Shown one piece after another: positions 19,584 to 28,168 of a DNA stretch of 64,000 nt (position 1 is the stretch's first letter; every line of letters begins with the position of its first letter). Below the pieces are notes generated by a model that searched no databases, had not been told where the DNA came from, and saw only the letters and a program-made list of their open reading frames with translations. The stretch spans positions 1 to 64,000 of the forward strand of contig JAQBNL010000046.1 in assembly GCA_028288585.1 (NCBI GenBank). Reading direction: 5' to 3'. Both the position numbers and the translations under genes were made by a program. Source of the DNA: Chitinophagaceae bacterium (GTDB lineage: Bacteria > Bacteroidota > Bacteroidia > Chitinophagales > Chitinophagaceae).

Positions 19584-20333
19584 TTGGATAAGCAACAGGT
19601 GATATACGAAGATCTTGGAATAATTGATTATAAATCTGCCTGGGATTACCAGGAAGAACTGGTAAATAAAAACAGGGAGATAAAGTCTGCAGCAAGAAAA
19701 GCTATGAGCAACGAGCTGCAAACTGCCGGCAATATTGAGCTCCAAACTACAAACCACAAACTACAAACTACAAACTACCTACTTTTTTGTGAGCATCCTG
19801 CGGTTTACACATTGGGTAAAAGCGGCAGTATGAAAAATGTTTTATTAAGTGAAAAAGAAATGGAGGAAAAAGAAATTGAATTTTTTAAAACAAACAGGGG
19901 AGGAGATATTACATTTCATGGATTGCAGCAGGTAGTTGGTTATCCTATTTTAGACCTGGAAAATTTTTATACTGATATTGGAAGATATTTAAGAGACCTG
20001 GAAGAAGTTATCATAAATACAATTGCTGAATATGGTTTAAAAGGAGAAAGAAGCAAAGGTGAAACCGGCGTGTGGATAGCGCCCGGTATTATTGGAAAAG
20101 AAAGAAAAATTTGTGCTATGGGTATACGCTGCAGCCGGTGGATAACGATGCATGGCTTTGCTTTAAATGTAAATACTGAGCTTAGTTATTTTGAAAATAT
20201 TATTCCCTGCGGAATACAGAACAAGCAGGTTACTTCAATAGAAAAAGAGTTAAATAAAAAAGTTGATCTAAAGGAAGTAAAAGAAAAATTGAAGAGAAAC
20301 TTTTCTGAAATATTTAATGTGGAGATTACTTAA
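19584..20333 (+). CDS. lipB: Octanoyltransferase LipB with repeat-derived insertion
   Basis: Transfers octanoyl from ACP to lipoyl domains, the first step of lipoate synthesis. 249 aa. Catalytic Lys is K175 (RKICAMGIR) and catalytic Cys C209 (IIPCGI); RGGDITFHG (105-113) and VYTLGKSG (74-81) are the family blocks. The ORF opens with TTG at 19584, giving MDKQQVIYEDLG, which matches the usual LipB beginning; no ATG fits better. Residues about 42-63 (ELQTAGNIELQTTNHKLQTTN) are encoded by an imperfect tandem DNA repeat (CTACAAACTACAAACTACAA type, about 19710-19780) and lie where LipB normally has a shorter loop. The end overlaps a convergent gene by 8 nt. Confidence 0.9.
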   Translation: MDKQQVIYEDLGIIDYKSAWDYQEELVNKNREIKSAARKAMSNELQTAGNIELQTTNHKLQTTNYLLFCEHPAVYTLGKSGSMKNVLLSEKEMEEKEIEFFKTNRGGDITFHGLQQVVGYPILDLENFYTDIGRYLRDLEEVIINTIAEYGLKGERSKGETGVWIAPGIIGKERKICAMGIRCSRWITMHGFALNVNTELSYFENIIPCGIQNKQVTSIEKELNKKVDLKEVKEKLKRNFSEIFNVEIT

Positions 20334-21018
20334 AAGGATTTTTTCCCAGTTCATTTATATTCGGTACGGGCTTGCCATCTTTTGGAACATATACTTTATG
20401 TTTTTCTATCAATACTCCATTTTCATAAACTTCAAAATCGAAAATTCCTGCATGCAGAAAATTTACTTTTTCCAGGGTTAAATATGGTTCAGTTATTTTA
20501 TTAAGTTCAAAAATAAACGCCCCGCTTTCTTCAAAAAATTTAATTAAATATTTTTTCCTGGGAGCATCAGGCAGAGCGATAATAATATTATTATCCCTGC
20601 CTGTATACACTAATTTGGATGGAACAAACCACGTATTCACAGTACTTTGCTGAAACTCTTTAAAATCCGGTAATGCTTTAGTGGTATCTTTTAAAGGACG
20701 TAAGGATTTTGTAAATAGATATGTTCCTCCCTCAAAGGAAAGAAATATCCTATAGTACATATTAAGTGAAAGGGGTTTTGAATCAATAAATCCATTTCTT
20801 TTATTACTTACATCAAGTACGCTGCCTATGGTTGTAAAATTTTTAGTGCTGTCAAATGATCTTTGAATATTTATGGTAGTAAGGGTAATGTATGGGTTTG
20901 TCCATGAAATAAGAATGTGATCGCTGATATTGCTTACAGATAATTTTGGTAATGTATCCTGGGCAAATATTTCCTGCGATAAGAAAAGACCAATAATTAA
21001 AATTAGGAATTTCTGCAT
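20326..21018 (-). CDS. Secreted protein, fibronectin-III-like, unknown function
   Basis: Starting at the ATG at 21018 gives about 230 aa with a signal peptide (MQKFLILIIGLFLSQEIFAQ). The longer frame start at 21048 would put 10 polar residues before it. Residues about 28-110 (LSVSNISDHILISWTNPYITLTTINIQRSFDSTKNF) look like a fibronectin type III beta-sandwich. The rest is beta-rich with no catalytic motif. It is convergent with lipB (8-nt overlap). The role is unknown; it is probably an envelope or exported protein. Confidence 0.65.
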   Translation of the reverse strand: MQKFLILIIGLFLSQEIFAQDTLPKLSVSNISDHILISWTNPYITLTTINIQRSFDSTKNFTTIGSVLDVSNKRNGFIDSKPLSLNMYYRIFLSFEGGTYLFTKSLRPLKDTTKALPDFKEFQQSTVNTWFVPSKLVYTGRDNNIIIALPDAPRKKYLIKFFEESGAFIFELNKITEPYLTLEKVNFLHAGIFDFEVYENGVLIEKHKVYVPKDGKPVPNINELGKNPFK

Positions 21019-21086
21019 GGTATTGGAATGGCCGTTTCTAAACTTCAATTTTTAACAAAGTAAAGGTAAATGACTGTTAATGGAAA

Positions 21087-22001
21087 TCAAAAATTCAATG
21101 TTCCTGCCGGTAGGGATAAATTTCCCTGCAACCCGCCTGTGTGAATACAAATAATTTTACTGCCGGCAGGGAAATAATTTCTTTTAATGAGTTCAAAAAC
21201 ACCATACATCATCTTGGCTGTGTAAACAAAATCAGTGGGTATTGCAAAGGCTTCGTAAAATTTATTTATAAATGAAATTAGTTCGCTTGTTTTTTTTGCG
21301 TAACCGCCAAAATGGAAATCATTAATTAAAGAATAATTTTTATCAACGTGGCTGCTAAGTAAGAACTGTATCCTGGCTTCAAAATTTGCCAAATCCTTTA
21401 ATGCATTAAAGCCTATTATTTTTTGAGAAGGGGTAGAAGATTTTATTAATCCCGACAGCGTTGTTGCTGTACCTGCGGCACAACAGATATAATCAAAATC
21501 TGTGCTTTGATATAGGTTTGATATTAATGCAGCACCTTCTGCGCCTTTTATGCTATAGCCACCTTCAGGAATTAAGATATGGTCGCCAAATTTATCGGTT
21601 AGTTCTATTTTAAAATCTTCTCCATCTTTTCTGTTATACTTTTCCCGGCTTATAAATTCCAGGTGCATTCCCTGTTTTTTACAAAACAATAAAGTATGCG
21701 AAATATTTTTTGGTTCTTCACCCCGTACTATACCAATACAATTTAATCCAAACTCTTTACAGGCGCCTGCCGTAGCAGCTAAATGATTGGAATAAGCACC
21801 TCCGAAAGTGATAATTTTTTTTTGTTCGGTGATTGCCTGTTCTAAAAAATAATAAAGCTTAAAGAATTTATTCCCTGATATTTCAGGATGAATTTTATCG
21901 AGCCTTAAAACTGAAAGAGAAATCTTTTTTTCTGCTATGAATTCATTTTCAATTTTATTAATGTCAACATTTATTTTTTTTATATCCGCCAGTTGAGTCA
22001 T
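21087..22001 (-). CDS. PLP enzyme, ACC deaminase/D-cysteine desulfhydrase family
   Basis: A 304-aa fold-type II PLP enzyme. The cofactor lysine is K45 in ISGNKFFKLYY, equivalent to the GGNK lysine of ACC deaminase. The substrate/PLP loop is ITFGGAYSNHLAATAGACKEFG (about 73-95), and the phosphate-binding glycine/threonine loop is AAGTATTLSGL (about 180-190). It probably degrades D-cysteine or a related amino acid; true ACC deaminase activity needs extra residues I cannot confirm. It is divergent from the nucleotidyltransferase at 22081 with 79 nt between them. Single-gene unit. Confidence 0.82.
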   Translation of the reverse strand: MTQLADIKKINVDINKIENEFIAEKKISLSVLRLDKIHPEISGNKFFKLYYFLEQAITEQKKIITFGGAYSNHLAATAGACKEFGLNCIGIVRGEEPKNISHTLLFCKKQGMHLEFISREKYNRKDGEDFKIELTDKFGDHILIPEGGYSIKGAEGAALISNLYQSTDFDYICCAAGTATTLSGLIKSSTPSQKIIGFNALKDLANFEARIQFLLSSHVDKNYSLINDFHFGGYAKKTSELISFINKFYEAFAIPTDFVYTAKMMYGVFELIKRNYFPAGSKIICIHTGGLQGNLSLPAGTLNF

Positions 22002-22080
22002 TATAAATAGTATGGCATAAAAGTTTCTTGTTTATTTTCGCAGCAAATGTATACGGTTTACAACTTAAAATTTAAGATAG

Positions 22081-22980
22081 ATGCAACCAACCCTATTAGT
22101 ATTAGCAGCCGGCATGGCAAGCCGCTATGGAAGTATGAAACAGATACAATCATTTGGCCCGGATGGAGAAACAATTATGGACTACTCTATTTATGATGCC
22201 ATCCGTGCCGGTTTTGGAAAAGTGATTTTTGTAATTCGTAAAGAATTTGAAGAAAATTTTAAATCCATATTCGAACCTAAATTAAATGGTAAAATTAAAA
22301 CGGAATATGTTGACCAGGATCTAACTGACTTTACCAATGGTTTTGAAATACCCAAAGAACGTACAAAACCCTGGGGCACGGCACACGCTGTTTTATGTGC
22401 GAAGGATGTAATTAAAGAACCATTTGCTGTTATAAATGCAGATGATTTTTATGGAAGAGATGCTTTTGAAAAGGCTGCTAAATTTTTAACCGCAGAAGTA
22501 GCTCCTGATAAATACTGCATCATAGGATATGAGTTGGCTAAAACACTTTCTGAAAATGGTACAGTAAGTCGCGGTGTGTGCGAAGTAAATGCAGCCGATG
22601 AATTGGTGAGTATTACTGAGCGGACAAAAATTTACAGGGAAAATAGTAAGATAGTATATGAAGAAAGTGATGGCAAACATGAAGTGTCAGAAAATTCAAA
22701 AGTGAGTATGAATTTTTGGGGATTTGATCCTTCTGTTTTTTCTTTTATAGAAAAATTATTTCATGAATTTTTAAAAGAGAAAGCGAATGATCCTAAGGCT
22801 GAATTTTTTATTCCGATAATTGGAGATGCATTTATAAAAAGTGGAGATGGAAACATTAAAGTAATCCCCACATCAGCCCAGTGGTTTGGTGTAACCTATA
22901 AAGAAGATGCGCCTACTGTTCAAAAAGATATTCAAAAATTGGTAGATGACGGAGAATATCCATCCTCCTTATGGAAATAA
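22081..22980 (+). CDS. Sugar-phosphate nucleotidyltransferase-like protein
   Basis: A 299-aa protein with the NTP-transferase signature LAAGMASRYGSMKQI (7-21), a metal-binding INADDFYG (about 120-127) and a Rossmann-like alpha/beta core. It resembles the GalU/RfbA superfamily (activation of a sugar-1-phosphate with UTP or dTTP) but the specificity residues do not let me choose the substrate. No left-handed beta-helix acyltransferase domain is present. It is monocistronic, divergent from the PLP enzyme gene. Confidence 0.8.
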   Translation: MQPTLLVLAAGMASRYGSMKQIQSFGPDGETIMDYSIYDAIRAGFGKVIFVIRKEFEENFKSIFEPKLNGKIKTEYVDQDLTDFTNGFEIPKERTKPWGTAHAVLCAKDVIKEPFAVINADDFYGRDAFEKAAKFLTAEVAPDKYCIIGYELAKTLSENGTVSRGVCEVNAADELVSITERTKIYRENSKIVYEESDGKHEVSENSKVSMNFWGFDPSVFSFIEKLFHEFLKEKANDPKAEFFIPIIGDAFIKSGDGNIKVIPTSAQWFGVTYKEDAPTVQKDIQKLVDDGEYPSSLWK

Positions 22981-23070
22981 TAAAGTAAGAATATAGTATA
23001 ATAAAATTAAAATATTAGCGCACTCGTTTGGAATGGCATATATTTAGCAGTAATCACTAAAAATTAAAAT

Positions 23071-23298
23071 ATGAAAAAATTATTATTACTGTTTATAGTA
23101 ATGTCCATGGCAATTTGCATTAATGCCCAGGAAAAGGATAAGGTTAAAAAAACTTCTTCTGTTCCGCAGAAAGTGCATAATACCTTTAGCAAGCATAAAA
23201 AACATAAAGGTTATAAAGTTAAGCACAAGCATAACGGAGTTACTAAAAAGCATAAAGTAGATTATAAAGATGGGGATGTAAAAAATAAAACTAAATAG
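23071..23298 (+). CDS. Small secreted Lys/His-rich protein
   Basis: A 75-aa protein with a signal peptide (MKKLLLLFIVMSMAICINAQ) and a very basic mature part made of KHKK, KVKHKHNGV and KKHKVDYKDGDV segments. It resembles the short PepSY-like/basic periplasmic proteins of Bacteroidota but is too short to place. It is followed by a strong terminator at 23334. The function is unknown; binding of nucleic acid, polyanion or metal is possible from composition only. Confidence 0.65.
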   Translation: MKKLLLLFIVMSMAICINAQEKDKVKKTSSVPQKVHNTFSKHKKHKGYKVKHKHNGVTKKHKVDYKDGDVKNKTK

Positions 23299-23333
23299 CT
23301 AAGTAGAAGTTTTTCCCCATAAATATCTCGTTT

Positions 23334-23364
23334 TACCCGCCACGCATGTGACGGGTATTTTTTT
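23334..23364 (+). terminator. Intrinsic terminator
   Basis: TACCCG (23334-23339) pairs with CGGGTA (23352-23357). A C-A mismatch then CAC/GTG extend the stem to a GCAT loop, and seven T residues follow (23358-23364). It ends the small basic-protein transcript and insulates the next gene. Confidence 0.88.
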
Positions 23365-23418
23365 ATATTTAAAACTACTGGCATAGTTTTTTGTATTTAT
23401 TTTTAAAATTTAAATATT

Positions 23419-23892
23419 ATGATAACAACAAATGATAAACTCGTAGAGGTTTTAAATGACCTTATTGAAATCAATAACGACAGAGTTGTTGGTTACGAAA
23501 AAGCAGCCGATGAAACTAAATCTGTTGACATAGATTTACAGGCCATATTTCATAAAATGGCAGATGAAAGCCGTAAATACAAATCTGAGTTGGTAGAAGA
23601 AGTTACAAGGCTGGGTGGTGAGCCATCAACAGGTACAACTAATAGTGGCAAACTTTACAGGGTATGGATGGATGCCAAAGCAATCTTTACCGGTAAAGAC
23701 AGGCAGGCTATTTTAGAAAATTGCGAATTTGGTGAAGACGCAGCCCAGAAGGCATATAAGCTTGCACTTGCTTCTGATGCTGAAATTCCTGCGGATACCC
23801 GGCAGTTAATAACCGATCAGCAGGCATCATTAAAAAATTCGCACGACATAATTAAGAAATACAGGGATGCTCATAAAGCATCAAATAACTAA
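23419..23892 (+). CDS. PA2169/DUF2383 family four-helix-bundle protein
   Basis: A 157-aa, signal-less, helical, acidic protein beginning MITTNDKLVEVLNDLIEINNDRVVGYEKAADE. It has the ferritin-like DUF2383 pattern of four amphipathic helices: HKMADESRKYKSELVEEVTRLGG, then a linker, then FGEDAAQKAYKLAL and a final helix with SLKNSHDIIKKYRD. The usual length is about 150 aa. Members are induced by general stress; metal binding has not been established for the family as I know it. It is monocistronic between two intrinsic terminators. Confidence 0.85.
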   Translation: MITTNDKLVEVLNDLIEINNDRVVGYEKAADETKSVDIDLQAIFHKMADESRKYKSELVEEVTRLGGEPSTGTTNSGKLYRVWMDAKAIFTGKDRQAILENCEFGEDAAQKAYKLALASDAEIPADTRQLITDQQASLKNSHDIIKKYRDAHKASNN

Positions 23893-23910
23893 TTATGATA
23901 ATCAACCCAA

Positions 23911-23945
23911 TAAAGCCCAATAGTTATTTATTGGGCTTTATTTTT
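23911..23945 (+). terminator. Intrinsic terminator (12-bp stem)
   Basis: TAAAGCCCAATA (23911-23922) pairs perfectly with TATTGGGCTTTA (23929-23940) around GTTATT, followed by Ts (23941-23945). It ends the DUF2383 gene. Confidence 0.92.
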
Positions 23946-24253
23946 ATTGTCTTAAGAAAAAAATCGACTTACGTTATTTTTTTTTATTAAATATCAGAAA
24001 CAGTTCTTGAATATTTTTTTACTTTTGAGGCTGATTATTAGATACTTTAATAGAATTACAGTTATCTTCGCTGCGGAAAAAAAGAAAAAACTATTCTATA
24101 AAATTAACTTTTGGTAAGAAAGTTGCTTAGTTTTATCCGGTACAAAAAGAATGTAAGGTTTTTTAATCTTACATTTTAATGAGAAAAATTTAAATTTGTT
24201 AAATTAATTTTTTTATATATTTACTAATCAATTGTTAATCAAAATCATCTTTT
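23946..24253 (+). promoter_or_regulatory. AT-rich promoter region of the OmpA-like gene
   Basis: About 310 nt with no gene. It holds an 8-bp inverted repeat, AATGTAAG (24150-24157) with CTTACATT (24168-24175), and a perfect match to the Bacteroidota -7 box TAnnTTTG (TAAATTTG, 24191-24198), 55 nt before the ATG. No TTTG sits at the usual -33 distance, so the promoter call is tentative. Confidence 0.4.
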
Positions 24254-25696
24254 ATGTGTAACATTTATAAAAAGCATTCAGCTTTCTTAGCCATATTTAT
24301 GGCACTAACAATTTCGGTTTGCGCTCAAACGTATACCGATACCATTAAACCTTTTTCCGGTACTAAAGGATTTAGAACATGGTCTATAGGAATAAATGGT
24401 GGGGTTTTATTTCCTGCTGTTGCAATGGGAGGTACAAATAATTTTAGTAACCCACAGATCACTTTAGGCTACGGAATTGATATTAAATATCAATGGACGC
24501 ATTGGTTTGCTTTGCAGGTAGACGTTATACGGGGTAAATTAAAAGGCAATCAGGATAACGCTTTAGACAATCGCCCCTCAGGAGGATCAACAGTTGCCTT
24601 TCCCGAATTTAGAAATGTAAAATCTTTCGTAACTGACTTGCATTATGCTGCAAGTTTGAATGGTGTTTTTACGCTTGGCAATATAAACTGGCTAAGTGTA
24701 AAAAATAAGATTATACCATATGTAGCTTTAGGTGGTGGTATAGCTAGCTATAAGCCTGAAATTGTTACAAGAGTTCCTTCGGCAAATGGGGGCGCTCCAT
24801 ACACAACATCAGCGCAACATCTTTATCAATCTAATGGAAATTCAATAAATCATTTCTTCGTACCTGTGGGTATGGGATTAAAATTTAATCTTTCAAGATC
24901 AATTAATCTTGATTTGGGATATCGGATGCACTTTGTAGATGCGGATGACTTAGATGGTTATGATTATGCAGATAGAAGAAACGGACCAAATGATATAGGT
25001 CTTACACTTCATAAAGATAAATTTTCATATGCTTTTCTTGGGCTAGAGTTCGTTTTAGGAAACAAAGCTAAGCCACAGCTTATGTTTGATAATCCTGCTG
25101 CCCGTATGAATAGTAACTTGCAAAATCAGATTGACGTATTAAGGTCAATGCTTGATTTTAAAGACACTGACGGTGATGGTGTAATGGATCAATTTGATAA
25201 AGAGCCAAATACTCCTGCCGGTTGCCCTGTTGATACACACGGTGTAACAAGAGATACTGACGGTGATGGTGTTCCTGATTGTAAAGATCAGCAGTTAATT
25301 ACTCCAACTGAATGTCAGCCTGTAGATGCAAATGGTGTAGGTAAATGCCCTCCTCCTGAATGCTGTACTCAAATAAAAGCTGAACCACCTGTAGCTACAT
25401 GCACAGTGGGTGATCTTCCAAGTCTTTCTTTTAAAGGGAATGCAGCTACTTTAAGTGCTGATGCAAAAGCAATTCTTGCTTCAGTTGCTGCTAAATTAAA
25501 AGAGAGCCCAATATGTACAATTACAGTTACAGGATATCCTGCAGCTTCTAAAGCTTCTCAGGCAGTTTGTAATAAGAGAACAGACGCTATAAGAACATAC
25601 CTAATGAACAATGAAGGTATAAGTGCAGATAGACTGAGCGTTAACTGCGAAGTAGGTGGTGGTGATGCAAATACAATTGATTTGAAAGTAAAATAA
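24254..25696 (+). CDS. OmpA-like outer-membrane protein with thrombospondin-3-type repeats
   Basis: A 480-aa protein: signal peptide (about 1-25, ending SVCAQ), N-terminal beta-barrel-like domain (about 35-275, with the aromatic strands of porin/OmpA barrels), then Asp-rich calcium-binding repeats DTDGDGVMDQ (about 305) and DTDGDGVPDC (about 336). A Cys-rich segment LITPTECQPVDANGVGKC follows, then a C-terminal OmpA-like domain (about 385-480; CNKRTDAIRTYLMNNEGISADRL), expected to bind peptidoglycan although diverged. It probably tethers the outer membrane to the wall. The Asp/Cys module recurs at the C-terminus of the usher-like protein encoded at 56718-59450. Confidence 0.85.
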   Translation: MCNIYKKHSAFLAIFMALTISVCAQTYTDTIKPFSGTKGFRTWSIGINGGVLFPAVAMGGTNNFSNPQITLGYGIDIKYQWTHWFALQVDVIRGKLKGNQDNALDNRPSGGSTVAFPEFRNVKSFVTDLHYAASLNGVFTLGNINWLSVKNKIIPYVALGGGIASYKPEIVTRVPSANGGAPYTTSAQHLYQSNGNSINHFFVPVGMGLKFNLSRSINLDLGYRMHFVDADDLDGYDYADRRNGPNDIGLTLHKDKFSYAFLGLEFVLGNKAKPQLMFDNPAARMNSNLQNQIDVLRSMLDFKDTDGDGVMDQFDKEPNTPAGCPVDTHGVTRDTDGDGVPDCKDQQLITPTECQPVDANGVGKCPPPECCTQIKAEPPVATCTVGDLPSLSFKGNAATLSADAKAILASVAAKLKESPICTITVTGYPAASKASQAVCNKRTDAIRTYLMNNEGISADRLSVNCEVGGGDANTIDLKVK

Positions 25697-25718
25697 TAAT
25701 TCTTATTTCTTTTTAATA

Positions 25719-25750
25719 AAAAGCCCTTCCTAAACGGAAGGGTTTTTTAT
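25719..25750. terminator. Bidirectional intrinsic terminator
   Basis: CCCTTCC (25724-25730) and GGAAGGG (25736-25742) enclose TAAAC, with A-rich flank on the left and a T run on the right. It therefore works for the OmpA-like gene on the plus strand and for the converging operon on the minus strand. Confidence 0.88.
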
Positions 25751-25794
25751 TTGCAGGATTAATAAATTAAAAAATAATAGTAACTATGTCGTAA

Positions 25795-26397
25795 TCATCT
25801 GAATCTATCCGAAATGGTATAAGCTACCTTATCAGTAATTCTTCTGAAAATATCCTCATTAATTTTCCTGATTTTTTTCCTGAATTTATGGTCTAATAAC
25901 CTTCCTTCCACGTCATAATATTGCGGTTGTAAAAAATAGGTAAGTATATAATACTTTTTATTAGTGAAAGGGAAATTAAATGGCTTTGCTCTCATGGACA
26001 TAAATACCAAAAACTCTTTTCTTCCTGCGACATAGTAATCAAGATTATTTATCCATGTACAATGCACAGAAGCCATTTGTGAAATTAATTTATTAATGTC
26101 CGTTACTGATAAATGATACTTAAGCAAAGTATCTTTCATTCTATCTTCTGATGTAGAAAATTCATAAATATATTTTAATGTATCAGTAAATATTTCGATA
26201 GAAATATTTTTAAAAGTTTTATCTGTAAATTCAATCGAAAAAGGCCTTTGCTTATACTGTTGTTTATATGATTCCTGGATACTATCTAATAGTTTACCGT
26301 TCTCAAAATAATATTTTGAAATATTTGTTGTTGGCGTACATGAATACAGCAGCATTGTTATACCAGATAATATTGCTGCATTTATTTTATTACTCAT
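25795..26397 (-). CDS. Putative lipoprotein, unknown function
   Basis: Starting at the ATG at 26397 gives 200 aa with a lipoprotein signal (AAILSGITMLLYSC). The longer frame to 26430 adds residues that lie inside the upstream gene. The mature part is mixed alpha/beta with no recognised domain. It overlaps the end of the preceding gene by 8 nt, so it is translationally coupled to it, and it is the last gene of a four-gene minus-strand operon that begins with the S9 peptidase. Confidence 0.6.
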   Translation of the reverse strand: MSNKINAAILSGITMLLYSCTPTTNISKYYFENGKLLDSIQESYKQQYKQRPFSIEFTDKTFKNISIEIFTDTLKYIYEFSTSEDRMKDTLLKYHLSVTDINKLISQMASVHCTWINNLDYYVAGRKEFLVFMSMRAKPFNFPFTNKKYYILTYFLQPQYYDVEGRLLDHKFRKKIRKINEDIFRRITDKVAYTISDRFR

Positions 26398-27343
26398 GAG
26401 ATAATTTCTTTGTACAACATGAAATGCCAAAAACTATTTTTTTTAAGAAAGCGGGTGTTATCTGTCTCAAAGAGCGAAATCCATAATCCCAATAAATTAT
26501 TGTTATAAAGTCTCCTGTTTTTATTATATCCAGCAGGATTATAAAATGAGTTGGTATGGCCGGTCTTACTGTATTGTGTTTCTTTTTGTATAGGTATGCA
26601 TTATTAAGGTACAGCACAACAGTTCCTTCCTTCATTTTGTTACTTATATATTCATACAAATCATTTATATGGGGGTGTATAAGATCATAGCCCCTGGTAT
26701 TTACAGTATAGTTAAAAAGCTTTCTCACCATCCGGTTAAACTTTGCATAATTTACTGAGGCCCAAAAAGTATTTTCATCACCAGCATCATAATGCCTGTT
26801 AAAAAAATTTACATAGCCTTTAAAATGATCGGCAAGAGATAAGAACCATACCTGGTCAGCAGGCCGGATATCTAATACTCCTTTATATTTGAGAGTGCCT
26901 GCTGCCTGCAAAATTTCAGATGAGGGTTGAATAAAAGCCGTTCCAATTTTTGCTTTTCCCTGTTCATACAATTGCAACATAAATTTTGCGTATCCAAGCG
27001 GATCATCATGCAGGGGCAGATAGGAAAGAGCAGCATAGCCGCAAAAATTTGTATTACTTCCTTCGTAAATACTAAGTGGTGTATAAATGTTTTCTTTTAA
27101 ATTTCTGAGAAATAAATTGGGATTTACGTTGGGCCAATAAGCGCTGGATTTTAAATCTTTTATATTCTCTATAAACAATATGGCCTCCTTTTGAGTAGAC
27201 ATGGGAGTAGTATCATTCAGATTGTTTTTATTAAATGCTGATGCGCTTGTTATATAATAAAAACTTATTGCTGTTGCAACAATTTTATAAAAGGATGCCG
27301 GAAGAAAGAAACAAAAGATACTTTTCATTCGGAGGAAATTCAA
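26390..27343 (-). CDS. Hypothetical exported protein with a possible papain-like triad
   Basis: A 317-aa protein with an N-terminal hydrophobic segment (about 7-33). No family was recognised. Three segments fit a papain/C39-like cysteine protease: TNFCGYAALSYLP (C101, the CGxAAL pattern at the start of the first helix), PAIPTHFIILLDI (H266) and TIIYWDYGFRS (D286), in the expected Cys-His-Asp order with beta strands around His. This is inference from pattern. It overlaps the alpha/beta hydrolase gene by 4 nt (ATGA-type junction) and the lipoprotein gene by 8 nt. Confidence 0.6.
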   Translation of the reverse strand: MNFLRMKSIFCFFLPASFYKIVATAISFYYITSASAFNKNNLNDTTPMSTQKEAILFIENIKDLKSSAYWPNVNPNLFLRNLKENIYTPLSIYEGSNTNFCGYAALSYLPLHDDPLGYAKFMLQLYEQGKAKIGTAFIQPSSEILQAAGTLKYKGVLDIRPADQVWFLSLADHFKGYVNFFNRHYDAGDENTFWASVNYAKFNRMVRKLFNYTVNTRGYDLIHPHINDLYEYISNKMKEGTVVLYLNNAYLYKKKHNTVRPAIPTHFIILLDIIKTGDFITIIYWDYGFRSLRQITPAFLKKIVFGISCCTKKLSHE

Positions 27344-28167
27344 TTACGGGTATGTATCCATTCAACTGTTGTTTGTATAAGTTCTTCTAATTCGTTGCTT
27401 GTTTTTTCAAATGGATGTTTGGTGTTAAAAGTATGGGTAGCATTTGGAACGATTTTTAAGCGGGCATTTGCATTAAAATTTTGTATCCATGAAAAAAGAG
27501 ATTTTCCATGTTCCACCGGAACCGCTTCATCATTTTCGCCATGAACAATAAGTATAGGAATATTAAGTGATTGAATTGTTTGTTTTACATTCCATTCCTT
27601 ATCGCTTTTTAAAACCTCCTGTAAAAATTCAAATCCTTGCGGAAGCTCCTGCTTTGTCCTGTTGTTCTTTTTATAATAAACTCCTGCTGAACTCCATTCT
27701 TCAAGCATTTCAACAGGCCAAAAGTTTAAAGTTTTAACTGTACTCACTAAAATTATTCCATCAATTTTTATTTTTCCTTCTATTGCTTTTTTAGCTCCAA
27801 AAATAGTAGGGACGCCGCCGAGGCTGTGTGTAAACAAATATACTTTTGAATGATTTTTAAATTCTTTTAAATTATGAAGAATGCTCAGCAGGTCTTCTGT
27901 TTCAAGCCGCATACAGTTTTGCTCATATTTTGCCAGATCCTCAAAAATATCAGCATCGCCAATAATACCGCCATGACTGAAATTAAAGCTGTAAGAAGAG
28001 ATACCATTTTCCCAAAGCTTTTGCTGTATGTAGGGAAACATTCCATAATTATAAAACCCGTTGTGCCCGTTAATAATAATAAGCAATGATGAGTTACTCC
28101 CGGCATTAATATACACTCCATCCACCCCTCCATTTTTATGATGAAAAGTGAGCTTCTCTCTTTCCAT
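27340..28167 (-). CDS. Alpha/beta hydrolase
   Basis: A 275-aa serine hydrolase without a signal peptide. The nucleophile elbow is FTHSLGGV (S115). Other triad candidates are the Asp of VHGENDEAVP (about 214) and the His of PNATHTFN (about 245). The oxyanion-side INGHNGFYNYG (about 32-42) is unusual in being Asn/Gly-rich. It is an esterase or acyl-peptide hydrolase-like enzyme; the substrate is unknown. It follows the S9 peptidase gene by 1 nt and overlaps the next gene by 4 nt. Confidence 0.8.
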   Translation of the reverse strand: MEREKLTFHHKNGGVDGVYINAGSNSSLLIIINGHNGFYNYGMFPYIQQKLWENGISSYSFNFSHGGIIGDADIFEDLAKYEQNCMRLETEDLLSILHNLKEFKNHSKVYLFTHSLGGVPTIFGAKKAIEGKIKIDGIILVSTVKTLNFWPVEMLEEWSSAGVYYKKNNRTKQELPQGFEFLQEVLKSDKEWNVKQTIQSLNIPILIVHGENDEAVPVEHGKSLFSWIQNFNANARLKIVPNATHTFNTKHPFEKTSNELEELIQTTVEWIHTRN

Positions 28168-28168
28168 A

